From positions 19,244,538-19,308,537 of the forward strand of contig ML677364.1 in the NCBI GenBank assembly GCA_007922305.1: DNA of 64,000 nt. Direction: 5' to 3'. Positions within the stretch are counted from its first letter, which is position 1. Each line of letters begins with the position of its first letter. The DNA comes from Dermatemys mawii. Lineage: Eukaryota > Chordata > Testudines > Dermatemydidae. Positions 20,341 to 32,810 of the stretch are shown piece by piece. The notes beneath the pieces are model-generated. The model was not told the origin of the DNA, made no database searches, and was given only the letters and a program-made list of their open reading frames with translations. A program made the position numbers and the translations under genes.

Positions 20341-23300
20341 GATCGTACTGTGGGCCAGGGGAGCAGGGTGGGAGACTGGCAGAGACATGGGGGGAGCATG
20401 ATGGCAGCTGGTTTCAAAGGAAAGATTGAGATGGGGGTGCATAAGAAGGGCGGAGGCATGTTGAGGGGTTGATATAACCAAACACGGATTTGTCTCTTCC
20501 CCCATGTGCTTTCTGCTATGAAATGAGGGAGAGGGTCTAGAGGGATTGTATTTTTGACTGTTTGTACAGCTCCTAGCACAGTGGGTCCCTCCGAGCGCAT
20601 AAACTAGGGCTCTTAGAAGAGTTGGGGAGTAAGCAGGTGACCTGCTCTGAAGTGTTTCCATTTACCACACTAAACTCAGCTTAATGAAAACATTCTGTTA
20701 CCCACATCTTAGGCATTTATCCCACGAACCCAGTTTGCTGTCTTCTTATATCTGAAAGTTTTGACGTTCCCGAAGCATTTGGGATAAGCTGTGCTTGCAA
20801 AGAGAGAAATTCTAATTCATTTGGGTGACTGGGAATCCCACAGTGAATTACAGACTTGTGAGAGTTAGTGAGTAGGCAAAGTGGTATTTTTTTTTGTTTT
20901 TTTTTGTTTTTTTGTTTTTTTTTTAAAGGCTTGTGCAGCATCACAGAAGGAACTTCATTCATGTACTGGACCAGTATTATTTGATTTGTAACCAATTGTG
21001 AGAATACTTCATCGTGTAAGCGGTCAGTTCAATTGCAGTATACTTGCTAACAGGGATTTCGTTTTAGTAACATGAAACCACACTCCAGCAATGTGCTATT
21101 AAATCTTTGCTGAGCAGAGGGTAGAGGCCTCAGGTTTCTCTGTTTGAATTATGGGGGGTGTGGGTTTGTGAAGTGTGAATTAGTGGGGTTCTGCTGTGTT
21201 TGCTTTTCTAAAGAATTTGAGGTGGGGGCATCAGTCAATATTTGCTTAAGCCAGTTATTTATCACCTCAAGTGTCATCATGCACTGTGAATTTGCTACCT
21301 CCGGGTGCTGAGAGAGGAGTTTTCCTCTATTTGTTTCTTTTCTCTTTGAAATGAATTTTGACATGTGATCAGAGCTACACTGAGTTACGCCAACTGAGGA
21401 TTTTACAGTTTTACAGTTTTATAGCAGTTCCTTTTTAAAAGCATCATTGGTTAGTTACCAAATCGTAGCTGAGGCTGAAATATTTTTGGAAAGTTGGCAG
21501 TGGGGGAGGGTGATCTTATGCACCCGTTTCCAAAAGAGCTGGTTCTGCTGCTATTATAGTACAGGCAGTAAAGTGAGGCAGGAATTTGAAACACGTGTTA
21601 AGAAGTTTATGTTGTCTCTTCCTGGTGGTTGTGGTGATGGGTCCTGACTGAGACAGACATTCCAGCAGACAGCAGCAACTTTCTCATTACAGGTCAGAAC
21701 AGACCAAGTCAGAAATATTTGCAGTAGGATTTATTTTTAGTCTTCATCAAATTCTGTCTTTCATTTCCCAGTCTCATATCACATCAAGAAATCTCAACCT
21801 ATTTTTTCCCTCCTGTAGTTATGTTTGTGTGGGAAAGACAGTAATAGGGTTTTATTTCAATTCACTAAAACTGTAATAATTAAACCAAGGCAAAGCACAT
21901 GCAAACAAGTAACTTATTTAGGACCAAACTCTGACCCCACAACTCATGTGGAACAGATTTAAAAAATTGATTAAAGCTAATGTTAAAAAAATTATATAAT
22001 GCATAGTTTGAGAAAAGAGTGTCTGTACAGATAGTGCCTAGATTATTCACAAATACAAAGTTTGTTTTTAAAGTCATATGATGCATAGAGTACATAATCA
22101 GCAATAACCCAAATGGAGGTGAATAGATTTAACAATACAGTTTAGATATTAGAATCCGAATACTCGGGTACATCTCTCATGAAAAGTTGTATGGAGATTT
22201 GGTTGTGGAAAGGAAAATATATCTGAGTGGAGATTGTCACTCAGTAATTGAGAATTATGTTAGTTGTCCATTTAGAAAATACAGTCCATGAGGAAAGTAT
22301 TTGTTACTTTCCTGTACCTTATTCTGAGCACCTCCACTTTCTTCAGTAGGGCCACTTCTGGAGGAAGGGAAGACTCGGTGAGAATGAGATGGCAAAAGCT
22401 AACTGTTGGTAAATAGGAATAGAGTAGAAACAGATAGTCTAGACCCCAAAGTTAAAAATTAAAAAACTACATGTTGTAGAAGCCATTCAAAAGCCATAGT
22501 AGTAATACTGGGCTGCCTTTCCCTACCAGAACTTTTCTTTTTGAACCGCAACCAAATGGTTAAATGACCATTAGAAAATACATACTTTCACTGTCATTTT
22601 CAAATTGATATTGAAGCTCGTTGAGATTCACAGCTAAGTGTTTAACATGTAGTACTTTCTTCTAGTTTGTTGTGCTTGGCATTTATGTGGTGTTTAAACT
22701 CAAAGTTAGAGGCCTAGTATTTTGTGGACTACATTACTTTAGAGTTAGTTTTATTGGTTTAGTGAGGAATAGCTTGGGTACCTTTCTGACTTTGAATCAG
22801 TCTATTCCCAATGGTGTAGTAAACTTGAAAGCATAGAACTGTAGGTCCAGCTACTCAAATAAAAAATTCTGAATTTGGATGGCAGTTGAATGCTGTTTTG
22901 TTAGAACTGCATCCAGGAGCAAAGCCTAAGTGGGCTCTTTCCCTTGAAGGCCAGGACTTCACAGCACGCCCACTTTCCTTCTCCAGAAGTGTGAAGGGGC
23001 AGTTTTCAGCTGCATGATCTACTACTAACTGGGTGGATAGTTGTGTGGAATTTAATGCTGCTCTCAGCACCCTCCCTATGTTAGCATATGCATTGGGTCT
23101 ACGTAATTTAAATGTATGGTAATGTCTGTCCTTCCAAAAAGATCCTAAAGTGTGTCACAGACTACTGCATCTATGTACCATACTGTTGAAATAGAGTCAC
23201 CTCTGGGGGAGATAGCAGCAGACAACTAGCTCCCAAAATATTCAAGAGCTGGAGGCAGGGATTTTTTCCCAGGAGTGGTAGGGAAAACCATTTCTTTTTT

Positions 23301-25083
23301 GGTAACTACCATAGGCCCTTAACAGCCATGCAGAACAGACTGGCCCTTGCTCTCTAAATGTTTAACGTTTATTTTCAGATGAAGATGGAAGACAGTTCTT
23401 ACATTACCTAGACTCGTTCGTCTATGGTCGCCGTGTTGCTTTACTCATGGCTACAGTATCAATTCCTTATTTGAGCATAAATTGCAAAGCTGAAATTTTA
23501 GGACAGGCTGAGCCTGCTGCTGTGAGTGTCAGCTAACCAGGATGAGGCCTCAACAGGATATTGACAGAGGTAGTAACCTCAGTAAGAGACTTTCAGTATA
23601 ATAAATATACAAGTAGACCTTTCCTGTATCTGCACGTCACAGAATAGGCTAGGAAGGACTGATATTACTTCAACAAGCAGGATGCGAGAAAGTTGTGGTA
23701 GGGGCTATGCCTTTCTCCTCCTACCTTCTCCCAACAACGGGAACTCTGATGACCCTCCTTATAAAGTCATTGAAATGTGAATTCAGACATCAGTCAAATC
23801 ACGCTTGGCAATGCCCTGTAGCAATAGAAAAAAATGCAGATTGCACACGGAAATGTTTACTCCGAAGGATTCCACGACACACATATTGCTTGTGTTTTTT
23901 AAATGTTTGGCAACACCAAGTGTGGGCTGGGAGTGCATGTCTTAAAATCTCTTCTAGGCAGAGGACTTGTTTTCAGTATATTCTAGCAAAGCACGATATG
24001 CATTCACATGCTGTATAAATAGAAAATTAATATGAATAACATTGGCCCTCATCCTGTATGGAATTATAGTTTGTAAGTGACTTCATGCAATGTTGCTGAA
24101 ACACTGTAAGTTAATATTTTTCGGGGAGTATGATGATCAAAATTAAAAGCTTCAGTTTTAGTGCCTATTCTAATGTCTTTAAGGCCCAGAAAAAGTATTG
24201 CTGCCATGTGCAAGCTTCTCCGTTTACAGATCAGAAGGCCGTACTGTTTCTTTTGTGGACATGGAAACTTAGATTTATCGAATCAAAACTTCTGATCTGA
24301 TTGTTTTTTCCAGTGGTGTTGAGCTCCTATTGTTCAGCTCCTATTGATTGTAATGGGAGCTGCAGGTGCTTATTGCCTTAGAAAATCAAGATTATCCTCC
24401 CTCAGTAAAACCCAAGGGAAAGAGAAAAGAGAGCATGAGGACCTTGCTTCATGGAATTTCCAAAATATGTTCACTTAATTAACAGGTTTTCAGGCCTACA
24501 GAAGAAACACAGGGTAATCGCCCCCCCCCCCCCGCCCCCGACAATCTGAGGAGCAAGGGACAAGCAAGTTACATCCCTTGGGCTCCTAAGACTCCATGAG
24601 GTGGCTGGAATCGCTTCTCTGCATCCTTTCCAGAAATAAAGCATTGCTGCATCTGATTCAAAAGGAAACTACTTAGGATTCCTCTGTTTCCTCCATAAGG
24701 AGATCTTTACCCTAGAAATTGACTATGGGAGAATAAGGGAGTAGTATTGTGTGACTGGGGTCAATATCCTTTTTCAGCTGGCGAGAGGAACATTTTTCTT
24801 AATGTTACTCTCTTTTTTGTCTGTTCTGCCCAGGCTGACTGTGAATAACTAATTGGGAAGCAAGATAGTACCAGTTACTTGTTATGTTAACTGGCCACAT
24901 ATGTTTTGTGGCAAACACGTGGTCTGGTGGAAACCAAGCCAAGAATCGGGAGAGCTGGGTTCTGCTCCTAGATCTGCCACTGACTTGCTGTGTGACTTTG
25001 GGCAAATTTCCACAACTACTTCCATTTCCCCCTTTTAAAAAAATGAATATCTAGCCCCTTATGATGCATATGAGAGCTCTATA
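20341..25083 (+). other. ATP10A intron 1, first part, little recognisable
   Basis: Nothing coding was found. There are T-runs at about 20885-20927, which read as A-rich on the other strand. A poly(C) run of about 14 bases lies at 24522-24535, followed by GCCCCCG. A MIR-like fragment lies at about 24925-25025. Frames up to about 110 codons show no domain. Confidence 0.6.
24925..25025 (+). mobile_element. MIR-like SINE fragment
   Basis: GGGTTCTGCTCCTAGATCTG, CCACTGACTTGCTGTGTGAC and TTTGGGCAAATTTCC follow the MIR/CORE-SINE core order. Confidence 0.6.
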
Positions 25084-25600
25084 CAGGTATGTCACGTCTT
25101 ACGTGAGGGTTACATTCTGCAATTACCGCATAAAGCGGAAATCGCGTATAGTGAAACTCTCATTAAGTTCACTATACTGAACGTTCACCCTGGCGGGGGA
25201 GGGCCTCCTGCCCCGATCCAGCGAACAGGCGGGCAGGCTGCTGGCTCCTGCCCTGATCCCACGAACAGGCAGGAGGGCTGCTGGCTCCAGCCCTGTCGGC
25301 ACCTGCCACGGGCTGCTGGCCCCAGCTCCGTCCATTGCTGCGAGCTGCCGGCCCCCGCCGCGGGCTGCCGACCCCGAACCCCGCCGCAGCAGTCGGGCTG
25401 CCTCCCCAGACCTCTCCGCGGCGGGCAGGCAGCCAGCTCCAGCCCTGCCGGCCCCTGGCGTGGGCTGCCGACCCCGGACTCCGCTGCGGCGGGCAGGCTG
25501 CTGCCCTACATTTTTTTTTTTCCTTTTTTTTTCCCCTCCTGGCCAGCCGCGTAAAGTTAAATTTGCATAAGTTAAATGCGCGTAAAATGCGACTGGCCTG
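25084..25600. mobile_element. Tigger/pogo-like MITE with CpG-rich interior, 517 bp
   Basis: It begins CAGGTATGTCACGTCTTACG and ends CGTAAAATGCGACTGGCCTG (about 14 of 20 positions pair as inverted repeats). It is flanked by TA at 25082-25083 and 25601-25602, the Tc1/mariner-pogo target. The adjacent 'taccgcataaagcggaaatcgcg' block resembles Tigger ends. The interior (25190-25500) is a GC-rich set of diverged repeats around GGGCTGCTGGCTCC and could be mistaken for a CpG island. Confidence 0.7.
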
Positions 25601-28600
25601 TAGAAACAATCTAGGCATACTTCATAAGGTATCGGGTCATATTTCTGGTCCGTAGGCAGGGATTCACAGACCCAAGGGAACTGACAGGCAGAGGCCTGGC
25701 TGAACAGTGGATTTCAGCTATCTCATATTGCTCCTTGCTGTAACTTCTACTGTAAACAAACAAAGCTGCTATAAGCCATGCTGTGCACTCCTATAATTTA
25801 CCGTTGTTACAGGCTGAAGGAGTTACCTTCTGTAGTGCACATCATGGATTATAACTATTTTTCCTTTCCACACTGGAACTTTGCAGTGGCGCAGCTATGC
25901 TGGTGGCCAGCCACCAATGATTGCAACTGGGGCAAATCCCCAGTGTAGACAAGTTCTGCTGATGATCTTGGAGTAATGCCTTCAGCCTGTCTCGCTAGCC
26001 AGGATGTGGAAGCGAGAGCTGAACCCTCAAACTTCTGTTTTTAAAAACAAGCTTCAAGTGAAGTTTACTTTTAATTGACCTATCTGAGCTTTTTAAAGTG
26101 GTGGTGTAGTTAAAAAGTGGTGAGTACAATAAACACTCAGAGGCAGTAGAGGCAACAAACTCTACTGTTCCTGTGTTGGTCTGTGGACAGCACATCATCA
26201 TTAATGCACAGAGACCCAGGAAGGTAGGCCTAAGGGTAGACCATGCCTGAAATGTAAGATCAGAAATCCAAGAGGGCATGTCTGCCTGGGTTCTTTTATA
26301 AGAATTGCAGTAGGACACTTATTTCCATGTTTGATGGCAACCATGCTTAAGAGTTCTTGAGCTTTCAAAGGGAACTGTATACTTAGCCCTGATTTCAAAG
26401 GCTTCTGCTGGCAACTCCCTTCAAGAAGACTGCATCGTTAGCCCTGTTGTTCCACTCTTTGTGCACTATGCACGGGTGGATTTACTGTGTCCAAAAACCT
26501 GGTTTTACTTCACAGATCACCCTCTGGCACATGGATAGCTCTAACATCCCAATAAACAGAAGCCATGTATCAGTCCTCCCCTGGGAGGCAGGACTATGAG
26601 AACTAAACCCTCTCAGACATATGGTCCAGATTTGTACCATACTCCAGCACTAAGATCGTGTATCTCAGGGTGTGTGTGTGTATCTCAGATTCATAGTATA
26701 GCCACATTTTCAGAGAGATTATTGTGTGCCCATCCATAATTGTGTATACCACATTCCCTCCCAATGCTGATCAAATAACATTCCATAGCAGTTGTTTATT
26801 TGGAAAAGTAATACTTGGAAAGCGTTTAATGTGGTCTGGCAAGGAGAAACAACACCATGTGACCATGCTCTTTGCAGACTACCAGAAAGAGCTCTGTAGA
26901 CCACTGTTTGGGAAGCTTCTTATTGATACATCATTACTGCCATAGTAAAAACTCTAATCTCATTTTTTTGCGCTCACAAACACACACCGAATAGTAAAGA
27001 AAGCCTCCCTCTTTTACCGCCTATCTCCAGCAATAGAAGTTGACAGTGATATCTTTATTGTCCTTCAAAGGATCTTTCTTTTCATCCCCTAGCATCATTG
27101 AGGGTTAGAAAACTTTTCTGGCTTTCACAGAGACCAGTTAAGGTGGCTTAAAAACAAAACAAATCAAAAAAAACCCCTGTCTTAATTACTTGTGAAGTCA
27201 ATTTTTCACAGTGAAATTGGCACTAGAGTTATGAATCTCATTCCTAAGAGCACAATTATCTCAAGTCCTTTTACTGTTAGGGCTGTTTTTGCATGTGGAT
27301 CGAGGACAGATGTAATTAATGTTCATAATAGGGCATTAGAAAAAGTATAATGCAGAAGCATTTTTTAATGAAATCTTTTCATATGTGCCTGAAAGTAAAT
27401 GGAATAAAGCAAACCCCAAATCCAATTTGAGGAAGGTGACATGGACATTTTATAACACATTGGCAGAGTTCCTTTGCAGTGTTTCCAAGAAGCACAACCC
27501 TTGGGAAGTGGAGATAGGGACCAGGTGCCTGTCAGCCACCTTTGTGCTCTCCTGAATCTGAACTGCTCTGTGGATCAGCATAAATTAGACTCCTTCAATT
27601 TACAGCAGTCTCCTCAGGGCTACCTACAGGTTTGGAGCAGCTCAGAATTACCCTGTTGTCCTCTAAATTATGTCCCCATCCATGTCTTCCCTGGGATTGT
27701 GGGGGAGGGATAGTAGTGTTGACACAGAGGCCAGAGTTGGGGGCAAGGACAGAATTCCTCCACCTGTGTCTTTCAATAAATAACGTGATTCTCTTTTTCA
27801 AGATGAGAGCTCTAAAATGCACAAAAGACATAACTTTGCAAAAATGGTCGTCTTACTGTTTCAGGGATCACAGAACTACATGGTGCCCACAGAAACCAAC
27901 CAGCCCCCCAACTGAAAAATAACCCCTGTCTCGTGGATCATTGCTGGATGTCTGTTTAATCCACTTGACCTTACTAGACTACCATATGCCCTCTGCTCTC
28001 ACTGGCTGTTGGTTTTTTCCCCTGTGTCAAAAGGAAAGTAGTTGCAGATCTTTACCTAGTGCACCCCCCACCCTGGAGAATAATCCTTAAGAACAATCCT
28101 GCATGGCAGGGGATCACTAGAGATGGGAAAGAGTTATGTTCCTCTTGAGTATTCTATTAAAATTCTTTCACTGCCTGGTCATGTTTTCTTCCTGTAATGT
28201 GGTGCTACAAATGGGCAGGTCTCTCAGGAACAACAGCCAGCTTTTGCATCATGAAGAGTCATTGCATAAAGTCAGACTCCGTTGGAGAGTTGCTCTAAGT
28301 ACAGAGGTCATTTGTTTTGTTTTATGTTGTGGTTGCCTAGAAGTAACAGCCCATTTTGAGGAAGAGTTTAAATGCTTGCAGTCTAGACAGTTGTACTTTA
28401 TGGCTGTCGTGTGTCCATGCTGCTATTTTAACACGTAGCGTGTGAACAGCATTGAATTGGTGCTTTTTTCCCCTCACCAGCTTTTTCTAACTATTGTAAA
28501 ACTGCCACCTTGGTCCATTAGACTTGTCTTTTGACTGATGTCTTGGGCTTTAGTCATTCTGTAGGATGACAATATCTGGGCTGCTGACCCCCTTATTCTG

Positions 28601-28995
28601 TTCTCTGACTGAGAACCTGAGTGGCTTAGGCATGGCTATATTCACTGTGTGTGTTTGTTTGCCTCTCCTGAGGATGGGCTGTCTTGAATTTCTCCAAAAC
28701 ACTTAAGCCAACATTTTCAAAGTAGAATGACTTAAGTTAGGTTCCTAAATTGAAAGTCAATGGGATTTAAGTGTGCTCAGCATCGCTGACAAGCCACCTA
28801 TTTAGGCTCCTAAGGATGGATTTTGGTGCTTAGCTGCAGGTCTTCTTAATGCAAAGGAAGTTTAACCAGAAGAGGATTAGAAAAAGTAAGCAAAATCAGT
28901 TCAGCTCAAGAGTAAATTATATGGAATCAAGTCAGCTAACAGATAATCTTGCAATTATAGTAAAGTGATTACAGCAGGTCTGCACTTACATGTTT
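25601..28995 (+). other. ATP10A intron 1, second part
   Basis: No exon-like frame was recognised. Short GT runs lie near 26670-26682. Part of a Harbinger-like element may survive at 25885-25960. A 'cctaaattgaaagtcaatggg' hairpin-type repeat lies at about 28710-28830. Confidence 0.5.
28710..28830. repeat. Degenerate 'ttttcaaa...ctaagt' foldback repeat
   Basis: ACATTTTCAAAGTAGAATGA, AAGTCAATGGGATTTAAGTG and ATTTAGGCTCCTAAGG follow the layout of a hairpin repeat also seen, degenerate, at about 44.9 and 51.2-51.7 kb. Confidence 0.4.
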
Positions 28996-29023
28996 TCATA
29001 GATTCCATTGTGATCACCTAGAC

Positions 29024-29833
29024 CAGTGTCTTTCAAACCATGGGTCGTAACCCAGTACTGGGTCATGGCATGTTAAGCACTAAGTCGCCTTGCTCTGGTC
29101 AGCACCGCCAACCAGGATGTTAAAAGTCCATCCATCGGTGCTGCCCAATTAAGACAGGCTAGTATCTACCTTTTCGGACACTGTGCTGCTCCCCAGAAGC
29201 AGCCAACAGCGGGTCTGTCTTCTAGGCCGGGGGGCCATGAGGCTCTGCGCATTGCCCACATCCTGAGCACCGGCTTTGCACTCCCAATGGCTGGAAACTG
29301 GCCAATGGGAGCTGGGGAAGGTGTGCCTGTGGGTGAGCGTTGCGCAAAGCTGGTTGCATGCTTCCACCTAGGAGCTGGATCTTTTCCTGGCTGCTTCTGT
29401 AGTACAGTGCGGTCTGCAGGGCCAGGACAGGTAGAGAGCCTGCATCTGTACCTGGCTGTGCCGCTGACTGGGAGCCACCGCAGGTAAGTCCACAACACAA
29501 CTCCAGCCCCCAATCCACTACCCCAGCTCTGAGCCCCTCCAAAACCTGGAACTCCTTTGTGTACCCCAAACTCCACATCTCTGTCCCCACCCCAGAGCCT
29601 GCATCCCTTCCCAGAACCCTGACCCCCTCCTGAACCCCAACCCCCTGCTCCAGCCCAGAACCCCCTCCCCCATCCTGAACCCCTCATTCTCTGCCCTACC
29701 CCAAACACCAACCCTCTGCCCTAGCCCTGAGCCGCTCTCACACTTCAAGCCACTCATCCCCAGGTCCTTTGGATTACGGGCATCAACAGTTTTCTTCAAC
29801 TGGGTCCCCAGAAAAAAAGTTTGAAAACCACTG
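29024..29833. mobile_element. hAT element, 810 bp, inside CR1
   Basis: Termini CAGTGTCTTTCAAACC and AAGTTTGAAAACCACTG are inverted repeats. The 8-bp flanks ACCTAGAC (29016-29023) and ATCTAGAC (29834-29841) match at 7 of 8. The C-rich segment 29500-29770 consists of repeated 'CAGAACCCC' type units. The long minus-strand open frames here (up to 181 codons) reflect that composition; no transposase is visible. Confidence 0.8.
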
Positions 29834-30004
29834 ATCTAGACACCATTGAGATCATCTAGTCTGACTTCATGATTAACACAGGCCAGAAAATGTCCCCCAA
29901 ATAGTTCCTACAGCAGATCTTTTAGCAAAACCACCAATCTTGATTTAAAAATTGTCAGTGATGGAGACAAGTCACCATTAGCCTTGGTTAATTGTTCCAA
30001 TGGT

Positions 30005-30207
30005 TAGAGCCCTGCAAATCTGCAGAAATCTGCTTTATATCCTTGGATATATCCACAAAGCATGTTTGTGGATCATTGAAGGATGCAGATCCAAATTTTA
30101 TATCTCGAGCCATGCAAATCTGTGGGTATCTGCTATATATCCATGGACCTTGTTTGTGGATCGCAAATTGGATGCAGATCCAAATTTTGTGTCTGCACGG
30201 GGCTGTA
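30005..30207. mobile_element. hAT MITE, 203 bp, perfect 8-bp TSD, inside CR1
   Basis: Starts TAGAGCCCTGCAAATCTGC and ends GTCTGCACGGGGCTGTA. It is flanked by an exact duplication CCAATGGT at 29997-30004 and 30208-30215. The interior is two direct repeats of roughly 95 bp (GATGCAGATCCAAATTTT at about 30083 and again at about 30171). Confidence 0.85.
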
Positions 30208-30245
30208 CCAATGGTTAATTACCCTCACCGTCACAAATTTACTCC

Positions 30246-31584
30246 TTATGGTTAGGGCTCAGATGTTTGCTGTGTTTAATCAGGATCTCGCCTCTTCCTT
30301 TCACAATTCCAGTGTCTTGGCTGTCCACTTTGTCAGCTTTTTCCTTCTGCCTTCTTCTTTGTTGTAGTCCTGCAAATCTGTGAAATAAAAGCTTGAGTGT
30401 ATACGTCATACCAGGAGGAAAGGATCCTTTATTTTTAGTATCTGAATGATATTTACACACTTGGGAGCATTCTGGCTTCTCTTCTCTGAACCCCAATATC
30501 TAAGTTCACATTGTATTCATTATTGTATAAAATAATTCTTCAGTGAGTAGACAGATTGTTGGTCTCTTTTGCATATACAGTTATGTGTCTTCCACATACA
30601 CGAAGGTTGATCCATTAATGTGTAGATAGAGGATGGAAATTCTCTTGAATTCAAATTAGGCTTTCATTAACCTGCCAGTGTGTTGCCTGAAGTAATTGGT
30701 TTGGTTTTTTTTCCTCGCTGAGACAGACAGGAACTGGATTTTAATCATTCCAATGTATGCATCATTTCAATCAATATCCCATAAGACTTCTGGACACTGG
30801 GTGAATTGTCTGTTCTGCTGTTTTTCTAAATGGCCTATTTAACAACTGGATTTTAAAAAGCATAGATTAAATGTGCGCTGTTTGATGAAGTGGTTAATTT
30901 AGTCTCAAATGTCTTATTGCATTCTGCTTTCAGTGTTATCCATTAACATATTATTCACACTTGCACATTCTATTTATATAATTTATATCAAAGCTAAGAA
31001 ACAGTGTAAGAGATTAGTTGTTAATAAATAATTTTTTCCTTAAATAACTAACCTTTTCTGTGACACTGTCAATCTATAATGTGGACGTTCTTTTTCCTTT
31101 TGCTGTTTGCTTTTACCTTCAATTCATAGCTATAGGTTTGCTTGTTTTATTTTATTTTTTGTTTTGTTTTCTGTTTTTAAAACATGAGTTACTGTAGCGT
31201 GTGTTTGATTCTGTGTTAATCAGGTCATCTTTATGTGGTTAGGTACTAGGTCAACTAAAAGGGTTTATATATATATAAGTTACTAAAAATACAGAAGTCT
31301 GTATTTGTTCAACGTGCTTACTACTGTTTTACAAGACAGAAAATAAGCCTACATTTCAAAGTAGCTTTAAAGTGTCATATACAGGCATGAAAAGTTTTCT
31401 CACTCTCTAGGTAAAGATGTTATATACAGCAAATAATGATACTACATGAACAGGGTTTGGATTACATGATGCAGAATGAAATCCTGGCCCCACTGAAATC
31501 AGTGGTAAAACTCCCATTGACTTCAATGGAATCAGGATTTCACCCTAAATCTCTGAACTTCTATATTTGAATTGCTGTCCTTCT
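30246..31584 (+). other. ATP10A intron 1, third part
   Basis: AT-rich, with a (TA)6 run at about 31266-31279. A foldback repeat of the 'cctggccccactgaaatcagtgg' type lies at 31477-31543. No gene is seen. Confidence 0.5.
31477..31543. repeat. Short foldback repeat (copy 3)
   Basis: TGAAATCCTGGCCCCACTG is matched in reverse by CAATGGAATCAGGATTTCA. This is the clearest hairpin of the set; the other copies are at 9636, 16499, 40088, 50058 and 58944. Confidence 0.6.
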
Positions 31585-32176
31585 CTTTGCATTATGTATT
31601 ATGTAGGAAGGAGGGGCTCCACCTAAACCAAAATAGAATCAGGTTCCTGGCATGTAAAATTAAAAACGGTTGTAGAACAGTTTTTAAACTAAGGGCTGGA
31701 GGAAAGCTGACAGGTGTGGAGGAACACATGGTTCAGACAGAGACATCCCTTATGAAAGGATCCGTTAATGGAGAGTCTCTATGTCCTAGTAAGGAAGAGT
31801 GGATGGAAGATGATAAAATATGGGTAGGATCTGTTGAGAAACAGTCAAATGAAAGAGTCTTATTCAATTACATCACATTGTGGCAGACAGCTAAAAAGTG
31901 ACAATTTTAAAGTGCTTATATACAAATGCTAGAAGTCTAAATAATAAGATGGGTGAACTTGAGTCATATTAAATGAGGGTATTGATATAATAGGCATCAC
32001 ATAAACTTGTTAGAATGAGGAGAATCAATGGGACATACTCGTTTATAAGCCGAATATTTTTGGTAAAAAAAGTGAAGCCTTAAAGAGTGGGGATCGGCTT
32101 CTAAATAGTTCTACACCAAAAATTGATGATTTTAAACTCTATGGAATTATTGAATTGAACTGAATATCTAATACAT

Positions 32177-32363
32177 TGTCATTTTGTTTACTGGGAGCGC
32201 CTGCAGGCATGGAGTCCCTCAGCTCCCTGTGGCCGCGGTTCCTGTTCCCATTGGCTGGGAACAGCGAACCACTGCCTCATGGAGCTGAGGGGCCCCATGC
32301 CTGCGGGCGCGCCAGGTAAACAAAATGTCCCGACCTGCCACCGGGAGCCAAAGTTTGCCGACC
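32177..32363. mobile_element. Truncated hAT foldback inside the pogo element
   Basis: An internal palindrome (CATTTTGTTTACTGGG against CAGGTAAACAAAATG) and a right end GCCAAAGTTTGCCGACCC are shared with the family of the 9.2-kb and 35.0-kb elements. The left terminus is missing. Confidence 0.55.
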
Positions 32364-32810
32364 CATTTATTGATGTCAATACTACAGCCTTTTAAAGTTG
32401 CAAAGGTTTTGTTTAGTGGACTAGATTGGCTTGAAATGATTACTAAAAGAGCAGTGCTGCAGATCTGCATGACAAAATGCTACACCTTACAAGCCAATAA
32501 GAAAAATACAATGAATGATAGTTCTACAGCACTGGTCTCAGTCCGCTACTGTGTAATTTGATTTCTTCATGCATTTCTACCAATGGACTTCATAAATCTG
32601 TCAGACTATATGAAAATATAACGCAGAGAATCGATGGAATCTCCTAATAAAATTTAAATAGCCTGTTATTGCCACAGACATGCCAAACTACAGGGCTGCT
32701 TTGAAATAAAGAACAATAATAATTTGACAGTGATAAAACAGGTGACATTCCTAGGTATAGTCCTACAAAATCTGTAACTATAATGATGATCTATTTTCAT
32801 ACTAGTATTT

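Larger units (their letters stand above)
28996..30245 (-). mobile_element. CR1 LINE 3' end, split by two hAT elements
   Basis: The CR1 tail reads on the minus strand (it starts with TTTCATAGATTCC, the complement of the CR1 3' octamer-type end). It is present in three pieces: 28996-29023, 29834-30004 and 30216-30245. These join into one continuous CR1 sequence (GATCATCTAGTCTGACTTCA, TCTTTTAGCAAAACCACCAA, AATTGTTCCAATGGTTAATT) once the two hAT insertions are removed. Confidence 0.7.

Noticed and set aside
29166..29711. 181-codon glycine-rich minus-strand frame
   Set aside because: Within the hAT element 29024-29833. It is the complement of C-rich repeats and has no transposase motif.
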